Shown here piece by piece: positions 47,452 through 56,992 of a DNA stretch of 64,000 nt. This DNA is from JAKQDP01 sp964536975. Lineage in GTDB: Bacteria; Patescibacteriota; Patescibacteriia; 2-01-FULL-39-33. Made by a program: the position numbers and the translations under genes. The stretch lies in NCBI GenBank assembly GCA_964536975.1, contig CAZHYS010000003.1:1-64000 (forward strand), written 5' to 3'. How positions within the stretch are numbered: position 1 is the first letter of the stretch; every line of letters starts with the position of its first letter. The notes under the pieces were generated by a model, which was not told the DNA's origin, did not search any database, and worked only from the letters and a program-made list of their open reading frames with translations.

Positions 47452-48534
47452 ATGAAAAAATTATTTATTATCCCACTACTATTATTGGCCTTTAGCTTTA
47501 ATGAGGCGAAAGCATTTGGTTCTTTTAAATTGATTGATTTTAAATTAGAAAAAACAGGAATGGTGGGGGTTCCTTTTAGTGAATATATAAATTATATTTA
47601 TAGTGGTGACTATTATTCCAAAATTTCAGTCATCGGTGCAAAGATACCAAATGGTTTAACTCTCGGATCAATTAATTATGGAACAAATGGAGTGGATTCG
47701 GTTAAATTAAGTATAACACCTAAAGAATCTGGAGTGTATCCTTTAACATTAATTTTAACTGATAATAATGGCGCTGTATTAAGCCAACCGTTTAATTTTA
47801 CTGTTAGTGATAACTCTTATAGTATAATTACAACCGCTTTGCCAAGCGCTATGACTGGAAAACAATATGATGGGGTTATTAAATTAAAATATTTTGGTTT
47901 AGATAATCCAGTAACTGTTATGTTAGATGGTGATGGATTGTCTAAATTATGTCTGTATCCTAGAACAACGGTGATTTCTACAGATTACTCGTCTGGTTTT
48001 CCAGAAGAGACCATAGAGGTGTCTTTTTCTGGTTTGCCATGTTCGGCAGGACAATATACGGTAACACTTTATGTTGGAGAGGAAAAAGCTAAAAAGTACA
48101 CTCTTTATATAGAAAAAAACCCCAGCATTGCAACGGGGGAGTCAGAAGAGTCTGCTACGGCCGGTGTAGACAGCACGGAGGTATCATTAAATGTTCGAGA
48201 AAGATTGATAAAAACAAAGGACAATCCAGCCGTATATTTATTAGAGAATGGAGCTAGGAGATTATTTGTTAATTTTGATACTTACTACAGTTGGTATGGA
48301 AATGATTTTTCTTCCGTTGAAGAAATAAGTCAAGATGAATTCGACGATTTATCTTTAGGTAAAAATGTGGTAGTAAAATCTAATAGCTATATTAAATTTG
48401 AAAACGGCAATTCGATATACCGTATTCAAGATGATGTAAATATTTGCAAAACTATTGAAACTCCGAATAATTTTTACTTAATACAGACAGCATTTGAAAT
48501 GGATTACACTAGAACAGGAGACTGCTTAGAGTAA
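47452..48534 (+). CDS. Exported Ig-like protein, 360 residues
   Basis: A signal peptide (FIIPLLLLAFSFNEAKAF) is followed by two beta-rich Ig/cadherin-like units at about 30-120 and 125-225 (GVYPLTLILTDNNGAVLS). After a linker near 230, a C-terminal module follows with VYLLENGARRLFVNFDTY and WYGNDFSSVEEIS. That module is frequent in surface proteins of Parcubacteria. It is probably a surface or extracellular protein. No sorting signal is seen. Confidence 0.75.
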   Translation: MKKLFIIPLLLLAFSFNEAKAFGSFKLIDFKLEKTGMVGVPFSEYINYIYSGDYYSKISVIGAKIPNGLTLGSINYGTNGVDSVKLSITPKESGVYPLTLILTDNNGAVLSQPFNFTVSDNSYSIITTALPSAMTGKQYDGVIKLKYFGLDNPVTVMLDGDGLSKLCLYPRTTVISTDYSSGFPEETIEVSFSGLPCSAGQYTVTLYVGEEKAKKYTLYIEKNPSIATGESEESATAGVDSTEVSLNVRERLIKTKDNPAVYLLENGARRLFVNFDTYYSWYGNDFSSVEEISQDEFDDLSLGKNVVVKSNSYIKFENGNSIYRIQDDVNICKTIETPNNFYLIQTAFEMDYTRTGDCLE

Positions 48535-48717
48535 GCCATATAAATAAGCCAGTATTAAATTCAGTCGCCAGTTTTTTATAAAGAATATTTATTTTATTTA
48601 ATCATTCGTCTTTGTTGTCTTAAAATAGAATTAATACTTAACTAGACTAAAGATATTTAGATTTTATAAAAAAAGGAAATTGGTCGTCTATCTTAATAAA
48701 ACAAGATTCCATAATAA

Positions 48718-48749
48718 CAATATAACCCCAAGCATTTGGGGTTATATTG
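48718..48749 (+). terminator. Perfect 14-bp stem hairpin
   Basis: CAATATAACCCCAA-GCAT-TTGGGGTTATATTG. The stem is perfect with T-rich end. It lies 180 bases after the exported gene; the space between has no gene. ATAAGCCATAAG-type microsatellites follow at 48765-48815. Confidence 0.8.
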
Positions 48750-48817
48750 TGTTAAAATTACCATAAGCTATTAGTTATTAGCAATTATCTATACGCCATA
48801 AGCCATAAGTTATTTCC

Positions 48818-50344
48818 ATGTCCTCCAAAATTTTTTCCGCGGCCATCATCGGTCTTGATTGCGAAGTGGTGGAAGTGGAAGCGGACAATTCGCCGCACGG
48901 CCAGCCCGGCATCCATATCGTCGGTCTGCCGGACAAGGCAGTTGATGAGTCCAAGAGCCGGGTGTATAGCGCGGTTAGGAATTCCGGCTTGGAATTTCCG
49001 CGCGGCAATGTCACTGTCAATCTGGCGCCGGCCGATCTCAAAAAGGTCGGCACTTATTATGACTTGCCTATAGCCGTAGCTTGCCTTGAGCAAAGCAGTG
49101 AGGTTGACTTGACCGGCTGGCGGGAAAACAGCCTGTTTGTCGGCGAGTTGGCGCTGGGCGGCGACTTGCGGCCAATTGCCGGTGTTTTATCAATCGCTCT
49201 GATGTGCCGCCGCCGCGGAATCAAGAATATTTTTTTGCCGCGCGGCAATGCCGCCGAGGCGGGACTTGTCAAGGAGATAAATATCTACCCCTTGGACAAC
49301 TTGCGGCAGCTATATCAGCATTTCAAAAGTATTGAGCCAATCGGCGAGTTTGTCGCCGGCGATTACTTTTCTGCCGCTGCCGATTTTTGCCCGGATTTTG
49401 ACATGTCTTCCATCAAGGGACAAGAGCAGGCCAAGCGCGCTTTGGAAATCGCCGCCGCCGGCAGCCACAACATTCTGATGTCTGGCCCGCCCGGCTCGGG
49501 CAAAACCATGCTCGCCAAAGCAATGTCTTCAATTTTGCCGCGAATGACGATGGAAGAAAGCCTGGAAGTGACTAAGATTCACAGCGCCGCCGGCGTTTTG
49601 GCCAAAGATCAGCCGCTTATCACCGATCGCCCGTTCCGTTCGCCTCATCACACCGCTTCGGCCATTGCCTTGGTCGGCGGCGGTTCGTGGCCGCGGCCGG
49701 GCGAAATCTCTTTGGCGCATCGCGGCGTTCTGTTTCTGGATGAATTTTTGGAATTTCCGAAAACCGTTTTGGAAAACTTGCGTCAGCCGTTGGAAGACGG
49801 CATTGTGACTGTCTCGCGCGTTGCCGGCACGATCAGGTTTCCGGCTAAGTTTGTTCTGGTGGCGGCAATGAACCCGTGCCCTTGCGGTTATCTGTCCGAT
49901 CCGGACAAGGAGTGTATTTGCAGTCAAAGCCAGGTAGTCAGTTATCAAAAAAAAGCATCCGGTCCGTTGCTTGATCGGATTGATATTCATATTGAAGTGC
50001 CGCGGCAGAGCTTTGACAAATTGGAGGCGACTGAAATCGGCGAATCATCGGCTGTCATCAGGGAGCGGGTGCAAAAGGCGAGAGATCGGCAGCTGTGGCG
50101 ATTTGCCGAAGACAATATTATTAACAATTCGGAAATGGGCAGCCGGCAGATTGAGAAGTATTGCCAACTGGACAATGATAGCCGCCAATTATTGCGGCAG
50201 GCCGTGGACAAGTTTCATTTGTCGGCCAGGTCATTTCATCGGATTTTGAAATTGGCGCGGACCATTGCCGATTTGGCCGAGAGCGAAAAGATAATGACCG
50301 AACACTTGGCGGAGAGCTTGCAGTATCGGCCGAGAGTGGAGTAG
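48818..50344 (+). CDS. comM: YifB/ComM-family AAA ATPase (Mg-chelatase-like)
   Basis: This 508-residue protein has the N-terminal ChlI-like domain (IGLDCEVVEVEADNS) and AAA module with Walker A SGPPGSGKTMLAKA near 228-241 and Walker B VLFLDEFLEF near 306-315. A Cys-rich segment MNPCPCGYLSDPDKECIC is near 350, a zinc-like site. A C-terminal Mg_chelatase_C domain follows. ComM is a hexameric helicase aiding branch migration in natural transformation. This fits the pilT gene in the window. Confidence 0.95.
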   Translation: MSSKIFSAAIIGLDCEVVEVEADNSPHGQPGIHIVGLPDKAVDESKSRVYSAVRNSGLEFPRGNVTVNLAPADLKKVGTYYDLPIAVACLEQSSEVDLTGWRENSLFVGELALGGDLRPIAGVLSIALMCRRRGIKNIFLPRGNAAEAGLVKEINIYPLDNLRQLYQHFKSIEPIGEFVAGDYFSAAADFCPDFDMSSIKGQEQAKRALEIAAAGSHNILMSGPPGSGKTMLAKAMSSILPRMTMEESLEVTKIHSAAGVLAKDQPLITDRPFRSPHHTASAIALVGGGSWPRPGEISLAHRGVLFLDEFLEFPKTVLENLRQPLEDGIVTVSRVAGTIRFPAKFVLVAAMNPCPCGYLSDPDKECICSQSQVVSYQKKASGPLLDRIDIHIEVPRQSFDKLEATEIGESSAVIRERVQKARDRQLWRFAEDNIINNSEMGSRQIEKYCQLDNDSRQLLRQAVDKFHLSARSFHRILKLARTIADLAESEKIMTEHLAESLQYRPRVE

Positions 50345-50356
50345 GATGGCTAGTTT

Positions 50357-50600
50357 ATAAAGTTAGAAAGTTTTTAAAGTTTATAAAGTAAATATATTTT
50401 GTAATCAGTAATAGTAATTCTATAAAAACACCCATTCTGAGCACTCGGGATGGGTGTTTATTAGTGTTCTATGTTTCGTGATTTATGTTTCGTGATTTCC
50501 CGAGTCGCGAGTTACGAGTTCCGTTACCGATTACCGATTACTGATTACCATCTTACAGATGGTTCGGCTTCGCTCACCACAAGCTTTATAGACTTTATGA
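50357..50600. repeat. Microsatellite-like dispersed repeats and terminator
   Basis: In order: AAAGTTTATAAAG words, GTAATCAGTAATAGTAAT, a hairpin ACACCCATTCTGAGCACTCG with GGATGGGTGT (50429-50461), TTTCGTGATTTATGTTTCGT, CGATTACCGATTACTGATTA and TTCGACTTTCGACT. No gene. Confidence 0.75.
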
Positions 50601-50614
50601 CTTTCGACTTTCGA

Positions 50615-51928
50615 CTATCTAATATAATTCAACGGATTGACGCGGCTGCCATTGATGCGGACTTCAAAGTGCAGGTGCGGGCCGGTTGATCGGCCGGTCG
50701 TACCCTCGGCCATAATCACCTGGCCGCGGCTGACCTTGTCGCCGACCTTGACATAAATCTGGCTGGCGTGTCCATACAATGTCGTGGTGCCGCCGCCATG
50801 GTCAATTGTCACATTATAGCCATAGCCGGTCCTAAGATATTGGACGCGGGTGACAATACCATCTTCGGCGGCGTAAATCGGCTTGCCTTGGCCGCAAGCG
50901 ATGTCCAAACCGGTGTGCAGCCAGCCGCGGTAGTATTGGGTGATGCGACGGCAAGAGCTCGGCCATTGCAGTTTGCTGCTGGAAACAGCTGCCGGAGCAG
51001 TATTGGTCGGCGCGCTGGCAACCGCCGGAGTGCTGTAAGTTCTCGGTTTGGCAGTATAGACGACGCGGCCTCCGGGCACCATAAGAATGTCCCCGACTAC
51101 CAAAAGTTCGTCATCAATATTATTAAAATCCTTAATGGCGTCGGCAGTAGCCTCGTATTTTTGAGCAATAGCTTTGATGGTATCGCCTTTTTTGACTGTA
51201 TGAATGACACCGGAGGTCGGCGGGATGATGAGTTTTTGTCCGGGTTTAATGTAAGAAGTGGACGACAAATTATTGGCCCACAAAATAGTATTGACAGAGA
51301 TATTAAAACTGGTGGCAATAGCTCCAATGGAGTCACCTTCTTTGACAATATATTCTTGAATGCTGGTTTTGGTGATTTTTGCCGCTTCAGTGCTGGCTAA
51401 ATCCGGCTTGACCAAGGTACTGCCGCCTTCGGTCATAGCCAATTCCGAGCCGTACTGACCCTGATAAATGTCGTCCTCATTCATCTGTGATTGCGACAAT
51501 AGATCGCGCGAAAGATATGAACTTTTTTCCAAATAGCTGTTGCCGGTGATTTCTTCTGACGCCATTGTTGAGTCTTCAATTATTTCCAGATTCTCCACGC
51601 CGACAAGATCATAGATTAGAGCGCCTTGGCCGTAATCCTCCTCGTTATTGCCATAAGCAAAGATATTGGAAGTGACGACAAACAGTGAAATAACGATGAC
51701 AACGACATGGACAATGTATCTATTGGAGAACAACAAAATGACTTTTTCCATTTGGCCGGAAGTCTTTTTGGCGATTTTGTTTTTTGTCAGCAGATAACGG
51801 CCGAAAAAGGGAATTATTATCAGTCGGAAAAAGATTTTTGCGACAGACAAAAATGGGCCTTTAAACAGCTTTAAAAGGCGCCAAATCATTTTTGCCAAAA
51901 ATTCCAAACCAGTGATGGTCAGCGTCAA
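50615..51928 (-). CDS. M23 metallopeptidase with two LysM domains
   Basis: The 437-residue protein has an N-terminal amphipathic part, a membrane helix near 70-90 and two LysM repeats (YIVKEGDSIGAIATSFNISV and HTVKKGDTIKAIAQKYEATA at about 190-285). An M23 domain follows with zinc ligands in WLHTGLDIA and GPHLHFEV. It probably cuts peptidoglycan cross-bridges or acts in cell division. The start codon is TTG at 51928; the frame continues upstream, so the true start may be a few residues earlier. Confidence 0.93.
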   Translation of the reverse strand: MTLTITGLEFLAKMIWRLLKLFKGPFLSVAKIFFRLIIIPFFGRYLLTKNKIAKKTSGQMEKVILLFSNRYIVHVVVIVISLFVVTSNIFAYGNNEEDYGQGALIYDLVGVENLEIIEDSTMASEEITGNSYLEKSSYLSRDLLSQSQMNEDDIYQGQYGSELAMTEGGSTLVKPDLASTEAAKITKTSIQEYIVKEGDSIGAIATSFNISVNTILWANNLSSTSYIKPGQKLIIPPTSGVIHTVKKGDTIKAIAQKYEATADAIKDFNNIDDELLVVGDILMVPGGRVVYTAKPRTYSTPAVASAPTNTAPAAVSSSKLQWPSSCRRITQYYRGWLHTGLDIACGQGKPIYAAEDGIVTRVQYLRTGYGYNVTIDHGGGTTTLYGHASQIYVKVGDKVSRGQVIMAEGTTGRSTGPHLHFEVRINGSRVNPLNYIR

Positions 51929-52061
51929 AAACCGAATCGCGATTTTTCTAATAGATGATTTAATAATGGTGGTTTAAGTATTGAAACCTTGATTTTGATT
52001 ATAAAATTATGAGGTTTTTTTGTCAATTGGTTTAAATGGCTTTTTGTGTTAAATTATTAAT

Positions 52062-52967
52062 ATGGATCAAGAAAAAATCAGCCAAAATATTATTCAGATA
52101 GTCTGCTATTTTGACCTGTTTGACTATCCTTTGACAGCAATAGAGATTCATAAGTGGCTGCCGGTCAAGGCGGGTTTGGCCGAGGTGGTCGCGGCTTTGA
52201 ATTCATCCTGGTTTAATGGCAAAATTGATTGCCGCGACGGCCTGTATTTTCTTTTCGGTCGCCATGATTTGCCGGCCTTGCGCGGTCGCCGCTATCTCTT
52301 GGCTGAACGGAAATTCCGTCGGGCGATTTTTTTGGCAAAAATTTTTTCCCATTTTCCTTATATACGCGCGATCGCGATTTCCGGATCGCTTGCCTATTCC
52401 AATGCCCGGCCGGAGAGCGATATTGATTTATTCATCGTCGCCGCCAAGGGTCGGGCTTGGACGACGCGGTTTTTTGTCAATTCTTTTTTGTCTGTCTTCA
52501 ATCTGCGGCCGCGTGGCGACAATCGCCGCGACAAGATCTGCGCCAGTTTTTTTGTCGCCGCCGACGGGTTGGATTTGAGTTTTATCCGGCATTACCGCGA
52601 GGATATTCATTTTGCCTATTGGCTGTCGCAGTTTGTTTTTTTGTTTGGCGATGAGGCCGGATTTTTTGCCGCCAATAGCTGGCTGGCCGATTGTTTGCCG
52701 AATTTTTATCCTTTCTCTCTTTCCGCCCGCCGCCGGCTTTCCGGTCGCGCTCTTAGTTGGGACTGGCTAGCCGCCTGGCTGCCAGAAAATTTTTTTCGCA
52801 AAATCCAATTGATTATTTTGCCTCGCCGATATTTGGCGCTCGCCGCCGCCGGCCAAGATGTGGTTTTGTCGGACCAAATGATCAAGATTCACACCGGCGC
52901 CAAGGGCCGGCAGGTGGCAGAAAGGTTAGCGCAAAAAATTGAATCAATTATAAAATCAAATGGATAA
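52062..52967 (+). CDS. Nucleotidyltransferase-fold protein
   Basis: The 301-residue protein has the Pol-beta-type motif SGSLAYSNARPESDIDLFIV near 107-126, where GS and the DxD pair form the active site. A later Asp is probably in LDLSF. An N-terminal winged-helix-like unit (residues 5-60) precedes it. Its end overlaps the ligase gene by eight bases, so both are co-translated. Role unknown; a link to glycan assembly is suggested by its neighbour. Confidence 0.75.
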   Translation: MDQEKISQNIIQIVCYFDLFDYPLTAIEIHKWLPVKAGLAEVVAALNSSWFNGKIDCRDGLYFLFGRHDLPALRGRRYLLAERKFRRAIFLAKIFSHFPYIRAIAISGSLAYSNARPESDIDLFIVAAKGRAWTTRFFVNSFLSVFNLRPRGDNRRDKICASFFVAADGLDLSFIRHYREDIHFAYWLSQFVFLFGDEAGFFAANSWLADCLPNFYPFSLSARRRLSGRALSWDWLAAWLPENFFRKIQLIILPRRYLALAAAGQDVVLSDQMIKIHTGAKGRQVAERLAQKIESIIKSNG

Positions 52968-54342
52968 TCTTCGCAAAATAATTGACGGTCTGGTTTATCT
53001 TTTCGTCTTTTTACTGCCTTGGCAAACCGTTTGGATTGTGGAGGAAAGATTTTTGGGCGGCGCCAAGTGGCAGGCCGGCACAGTCGCTATTTACGGCACG
53101 GAGATCTTGTTGTGGCTGATCATTATTTTGTCGTTGGTCGTTTGGGCTAAAGAAAAAAACAACAAAATGTCTTTTGATTCTTTCCGATCATCTATTACCA
53201 ATCACTATTTGCCCGTCACTGGTTACTCGTTGCTAATTTCTATTTTCCTTCTCTGCTCCCTCCTCTCAATTTTTTGGTCCGGCGATAAGCAGTTGGCGCT
53301 CTATTGGTGGATCAAGCTGGCTGAAGGCATCGTGCTATTTTTTGTTGTTTCATTCGGACGTCTCCGCGTCAGAAAAATCTGTTGGCCGCTCGCTCTATCT
53401 GGCGCTGTCCAAGGCGTTTTGGCGATTTGGCAATTTTTGGTCCAGGAAGTAGCGCCTAATAAGTGGCTCGGCTTGGCCGCGCATTTGCCCGCTGAATTGG
53501 GAACGGCCGTTGTGGCCACATCGGACGGCCGCTGGCTTCGGGCTTATGGCGCTTTTTCTCATCCGAATATTTTGGGTGGATTTTTGGCAATTAGTTTTTT
53601 TGCCACCCTTTTTTTGTATCTGAACTATCGTCCCGGCGGCCGGAAAATTATATTAGCGTCGTCTTTATTGGCTATCTCCGGCGGATTATTTTTCAGTTTT
53701 TCCCGCAGCGCGTGGCTAGCGGCAGTGACGGCTTATGGCGTATGGCCTATGGCGTATGGCCTATGGCGTATGGCCTATGGCGTATGGCCTATAGCAAATA
53801 GCAAATGGCAAATGGCCGGCAACAAAAAATTTTTGGAAATTATCAAACCGACATTGTATCTGCTTTTTGTTTTTTTGGTTTTATTCTCTATTTATCGCCC
53901 GCTGGTAGCGGCGCGCGTCGTTTCCAGTGACCGATTGGAGATAAAATCCGTTCAAGAGCGGCTAGACTCTGTTGCTAACGCCGAGCAAATGGTTAAAAGT
54001 CATTGGCTTGCCGGAGTTGGCATCGGTAATTATACTTTTTCGCTTCATCAAAAGAATCCCGGCTTGCCCGCCTTTGCCTATCTGCCGGCGCACAATCTGT
54101 ATCTTTTGATCGCGGTCGAGCTGGGCCTGGTCGGCAGCTTGATTTTTCTGGCGATAATCGCATCTTTTTTTCTGTCCGCTTGGCGCCGATCACCCCGGGA
54201 GTTTTGGCCGGCAATCTTTCTGGCGATAATTTTGATCTTGGGCTGTTTTGACCATTACTTTTGGACCAGCTATTCCGGGCTCATGCTATGGTGGCTGACA
54301 GCGGCGCTAATTGTAAAAAAAGAGCCAGATAGCGGCTCTTGA
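52960..54342 (+). CDS. O-antigen ligase family membrane protein with a heptamer repeat
   Basis: The 460-residue protein has about ten membrane helices and the Wzy/WaaL-type periplasmic loop (ending HNLYLLIAVELGLVGSL). Bases 53734-53789 are eight tandem copies of TATGGCG/TATGGCC, encoding AYGVWPMAYGLWRMAYGVWP. Loss or gain of one unit shifts the frame. A second insert near 53165-53225 looks like other dispersed repeats. It would ligate or polymerise surface glycan. A terminator (AGAGCC/GGCTCT) overlaps the end. Confidence 0.85.
   Translation: MDNLRKIIDGLVYLFVFLLPWQTVWIVEERFLGGAKWQAGTVAIYGTEILLWLIIILSLVVWAKEKNNKMSFDSFRSSITNHYLPVTGYSLLISIFLLCSLLSIFWSGDKQLALYWWIKLAEGIVLFFVVSFGRLRVRKICWPLALSGAVQGVLAIWQFLVQEVAPNKWLGLAAHLPAELGTAVVATSDGRWLRAYGAFSHPNILGGFLAISFFATLFLYLNYRPGGRKIILASSLLAISGGLFFSFSRSAWLAAVTAYGVWPMAYGLWRMAYGVWPIANSKWQMAGNKKFLEIIKPTLYLLFVFLVLFSIYRPLVAARVVSSDRLEIKSVQERLDSVANAEQMVKSHWLAGVGIGNYTFSLHQKNPGLPAFAYLPAHNLYLLIAVELGLVGSLIFLAIIASFFLSAWRRSPREFWPAIFLAIILILGCFDHYFWTSYSGLMLWWLTAALIVKKEPDSGS
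53734..53789 (+). repeat. Heptanucleotide tandem repeat (8 units) inside the ligase gene
   Basis: TATGGCG and TATGGCC alternate eight times, then degenerate (TATAGCAAATAGCAAATGGC). Seven is not a multiple of three, so the tract can act as a frameshift switch. Confidence 0.9.
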
Positions 54343-54368
54343 CAGTCGCCCCTCCCTTGGGATAAAAT
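54339..54368 (+). promoter_or_regulatory. groSL promoter
   Basis: TTGACA, an 18-base spacer and TAAAAT directly before the CIRCE element. Confidence 0.75.
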
Positions 54369-54383
54369 GAGATTGGAAAACAT

Positions 54384-54410
54384 TTAGCACTCTAAATTAT
54401 AGAGTGCTAA
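54384..54410 (+). promoter_or_regulatory. CIRCE operator (HrcA binding site)
   Basis: TTAGCACTC, nine bases, then GAGTGCTAA is an exact CIRCE consensus. HrcA represses chaperonin operons through it; hrcA itself is not in this window. Confidence 0.96.
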
Positions 54411-54446
54411 ATTATCTCAATTTAATAATAATTTCAGCTAAAATCT

Positions 54447-54722
54447 ATGACTATCAAACCGATTGGCGACCGCATTTTGGTCAAGCCGGTGACAGAAGAA
54501 GAAGTCACCAAATCCGGAATTGTTTTGCCTGATAGTATTGATAAGGAAAAGAAAGCCGAAGGCGAAATCATCGCGCTCGGCGGCGGCGAGAAAGTCGCGC
54601 CGCTGGGATTATCCGTTGGTCAGAAAGTCCTTTTCGGCAAATACGCCGGCGAGGAAGTGAAAGTCGGCGATGACGAGTACAAGATTCTGAATCATGACGA
54701 CATTTTGGCAGTCGTTGAATAA
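54447..54722 (+). CDS. groS: Co-chaperonin GroES
   Basis: The 91-residue heptamer-forming lid has IKPIGDRILVKPVTEEEVTK at the start, the mobile-loop region near 17-32, GGGEKVAPLG and VLFGKYAGEEVK. It is regulated by the CIRCE site 37 bases upstream and precedes groL, with dispersed repeats between. Confidence 0.97.
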   Translation: MTIKPIGDRILVKPVTEEEVTKSGIVLPDSIDKEKKAEGEIIALGGGEKVAPLGLSVGQKVLFGKYAGEEVKVGDDEYKILNHDDILAVVE

Positions 54723-54769
54723 ATAATTAAATCGCAAATTAAATATCTTCTCTTTGTCTGAAGGAGACA

Positions 54770-54815
54770 CCTCCATTCCCCCCCCCTCCTTGTCTGAAGG
54801 ATGGGGGCGGGGGGA
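54770..54815. repeat. C/T-rich repeat between groS and groL
   Basis: TTCCCCCCCCTCCTTGTCTG and its complementary half (GGGGGCGGGGGGAGG), then AATTACAATTAAAATTAAAA words. The two chaperonin genes are therefore separated by 143 bases. Confidence 0.75.
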
Positions 54816-54865
54816 GGTAAAATCAATAATTACAATTAAAATTAAAAATTATAAATTAAAAACTT

Positions 54866-56503
54866 ATGTCCAAACAGATAATTTTCCAGGAGGAAGCAAG
54901 AAAAAAATTAAAATCTGGCGTTGATCAACTGGCCAATGCGGTCAAAGTCACTCTCGGCCCGAAAGGTCGCAATGTCGTCTTGGACAAAGGTTATGGCGCG
55001 CCGCAAATCGTCAATGACGGCGTCACCATCGCCAAAGAGATTGAGCTGGAAGACAAGTTTGAAAACATGGGCGCCGAGCTCATCAAAGAAGTGGCCTCCA
55101 ACACCAACGATGTCGCCGGTGACGGTACGACCACCGCGACAGTTTTGGCGCAAGCGATTGTCGGCGCGGGATTAAAGAATGTCGCGGCCGGCGCCAATCC
55201 GATCATTATTCGCCAAGGCATTGAAAAAGGCGTTCGCGCCTTGGTCGCCGAGCTCAAGAATAATTCCAAAGAAATTTCATCCATAGAAGAAAAGCAACAG
55301 GTCGCGTCCATTTCCGCCAACGATCCGGAAGTCGGCAAAATTATCGCCGAGGCGCTGGAAGAAGTGGGCAACGAGGGCGTCATTACCGTGGAAGAAGGTC
55401 AGAGTTTCGGCATTGAGAAGGAAATCGTCAAAGGCATGCAATTTGACAAGGGCTATATCTCGCCTTATATGATTACCAATTCTGAACGGATGGAAGCCGA
55501 ATACGATGAAGCCGCTATTCTTATCACCGACAAGAAGATTTCCGGCTTGCAGGAGATCTTGCCGCTACTGGAAAAAATGGCGCAGAGCGGACGCAAAGAG
55601 CTGGTCATCATCGCTGATGATGTTGATGGCGAAGCGCTCACTACTTTTGTCGTCAATAAATTGCGCGGTACTTTCAATGTCCTTGGCATCAAAGCGCCGG
55701 GGTTTGGCGATCGTCGCAAAGACATGCTCGCCGACATCGCTATTCTCACCGGCGGCAAAGTTGTTTCTGAAGAGATCGGCCTCAAACTAGAAAACGCCGA
55801 GCTGGATGTCCTGGGCCATGCCGCCAAAGTTATTGCCACCAAAGAAAATACCACTATTGTCGGCGGCAAGGGCGACAAAGAAGCAGTGGAAAATCGAATC
55901 GCGCAAATCAGAAAGCAAGCGGAAGCGGCCGATTCTGATTTTGACAAAGACAAACTCAAAGAGCGCCTGGCCAAATTGGCCGGCGGTGTCGCTGTCATCA
56001 AAGTCGGCGCGGCCACCGAGACGGAAATGAAAGAAAAAAAGTTACGGATAGAAGACGCGCTCGCGGCGACCAAAGCCGCCATTGAAGAAGGCATTGTGCC
56101 GGGCGGCGGCGTGGCGCTGGTGCGCGCTGCCAAAGCGCTCAATAATGTTGAAGTGGCTGGCGATGAAAAAATCGGCGTTGATATTTTGGCGCAAGCGATT
56201 GAAGAGCCGCTCCGCCAGATCGCCGAGAATTCCGGCCAGAAAGGCGATGTGGTCGTGGAAGAAGTCAAACGGCGTGATGGTAACATTGGTTACAATGCTT
56301 TGACTAATAATTACGAAGATTTGGTGGAGAAGGGCATTATTGATCCGACCAAGGTGACCAGAAGCGCGCTTCAGAACGCCGCTTCGGCCGCTTCAATGCT
56401 TCTCACTACCGAAGCCGCGGTCGCTGATTTGCCGGATAAGCACGAACATAATAACGCCATGAATCCGGGCATGGGTATGGGCGGCGGAATGGGGATGATG
56501 TAG
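54866..56503 (+). CDS. groL: Chaperonin GroEL
   Basis: The 545-residue protein shows LGPKGRNVVLDKGYG near 31-45 and DGVTIAKEIELED. The ATP-site motif VAGDGTTTATVLAQ is near 85-98, and a C-terminal Met/Gly-rich tail GMGMGGGMGMM ends it. Equatorial, intermediate and apical domains are all present. No Shine-Dalgarno site precedes the ATG. Confidence 0.98.
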   Translation: MSKQIIFQEEARKKLKSGVDQLANAVKVTLGPKGRNVVLDKGYGAPQIVNDGVTIAKEIELEDKFENMGAELIKEVASNTNDVAGDGTTTATVLAQAIVGAGLKNVAAGANPIIIRQGIEKGVRALVAELKNNSKEISSIEEKQQVASISANDPEVGKIIAEALEEVGNEGVITVEEGQSFGIEKEIVKGMQFDKGYISPYMITNSERMEAEYDEAAILITDKKISGLQEILPLLEKMAQSGRKELVIIADDVDGEALTTFVVNKLRGTFNVLGIKAPGFGDRRKDMLADIAILTGGKVVSEEIGLKLENAELDVLGHAAKVIATKENTTIVGGKGDKEAVENRIAQIRKQAEAADSDFDKDKLKERLAKLAGGVAVIKVGAATETEMKEKKLRIEDALAATKAAIEEGIVPGGGVALVRAAKALNNVEVAGDEKIGVDILAQAIEEPLRQIAENSGQKGDVVVEEVKRRDGNIGYNALTNNYEDLVEKGIIDPTKVTRSALQNAASAASMLLTTEAAVADLPDKHEHNNAMNPGMGMGGGMGMM

Positions 56504-56519
56504 GTATTAGTCCAAAGTT

Positions 56520-56700
56520 TATAAAGTTATAAAGTTCATAAAGTCAGGATTTGGAGGTGTAGGGGCGGGCAGCAGTTCCCCCTCCTTGTTTGAAGGAGGG
56601 GGTAGGGGGAGGTAGGGAAGGGATATTTTCCGACAACTCCTCCGCCCGAATCCGTAGAAGACGGGGCATGCCCCGTCTTTTTTGGTGTTATTATTGTTTT
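56520..56700. repeat. Repeats and hairpin after groL
   Basis: AAAGTTATAAAGTTCATAAA words, the C/T-rich unit (CCCCCTCCTTGTTTGAAGGA) and a GACGGGGCATGCCCCGTC hairpin with a T-run at 56662-56684, which may terminate groSL. Bases 56700-56940 include TGTCATCCCGACTAAGTCCG words; no gene is seen. Confidence 0.7.
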
Positions 56701-56992
56701 ACCGCGGCGGACTTGGCAATCCTATTTCCATACTGTCATCCCGACTAAGTCCGCCACGGCGGACGCATAGAGGGATCCCTCGGCTGCGCATTTCAATCGG
56801 GATCGCCATGGTTGTCCGTCCCAAAGACTCACAATAGCAGTATTTGCCGATTCCACGGATTATAATGTTTATCTGCCGTCGCGGATTCGTAGATTTGTAA
56901 TTAATTCGTAGATTTGTGGGGGATCAATGTTCCATTTTTTGTAATTTCATGCTATAATATTCTAAACTTCGCTAAAAAATAATCCTTAGCGT

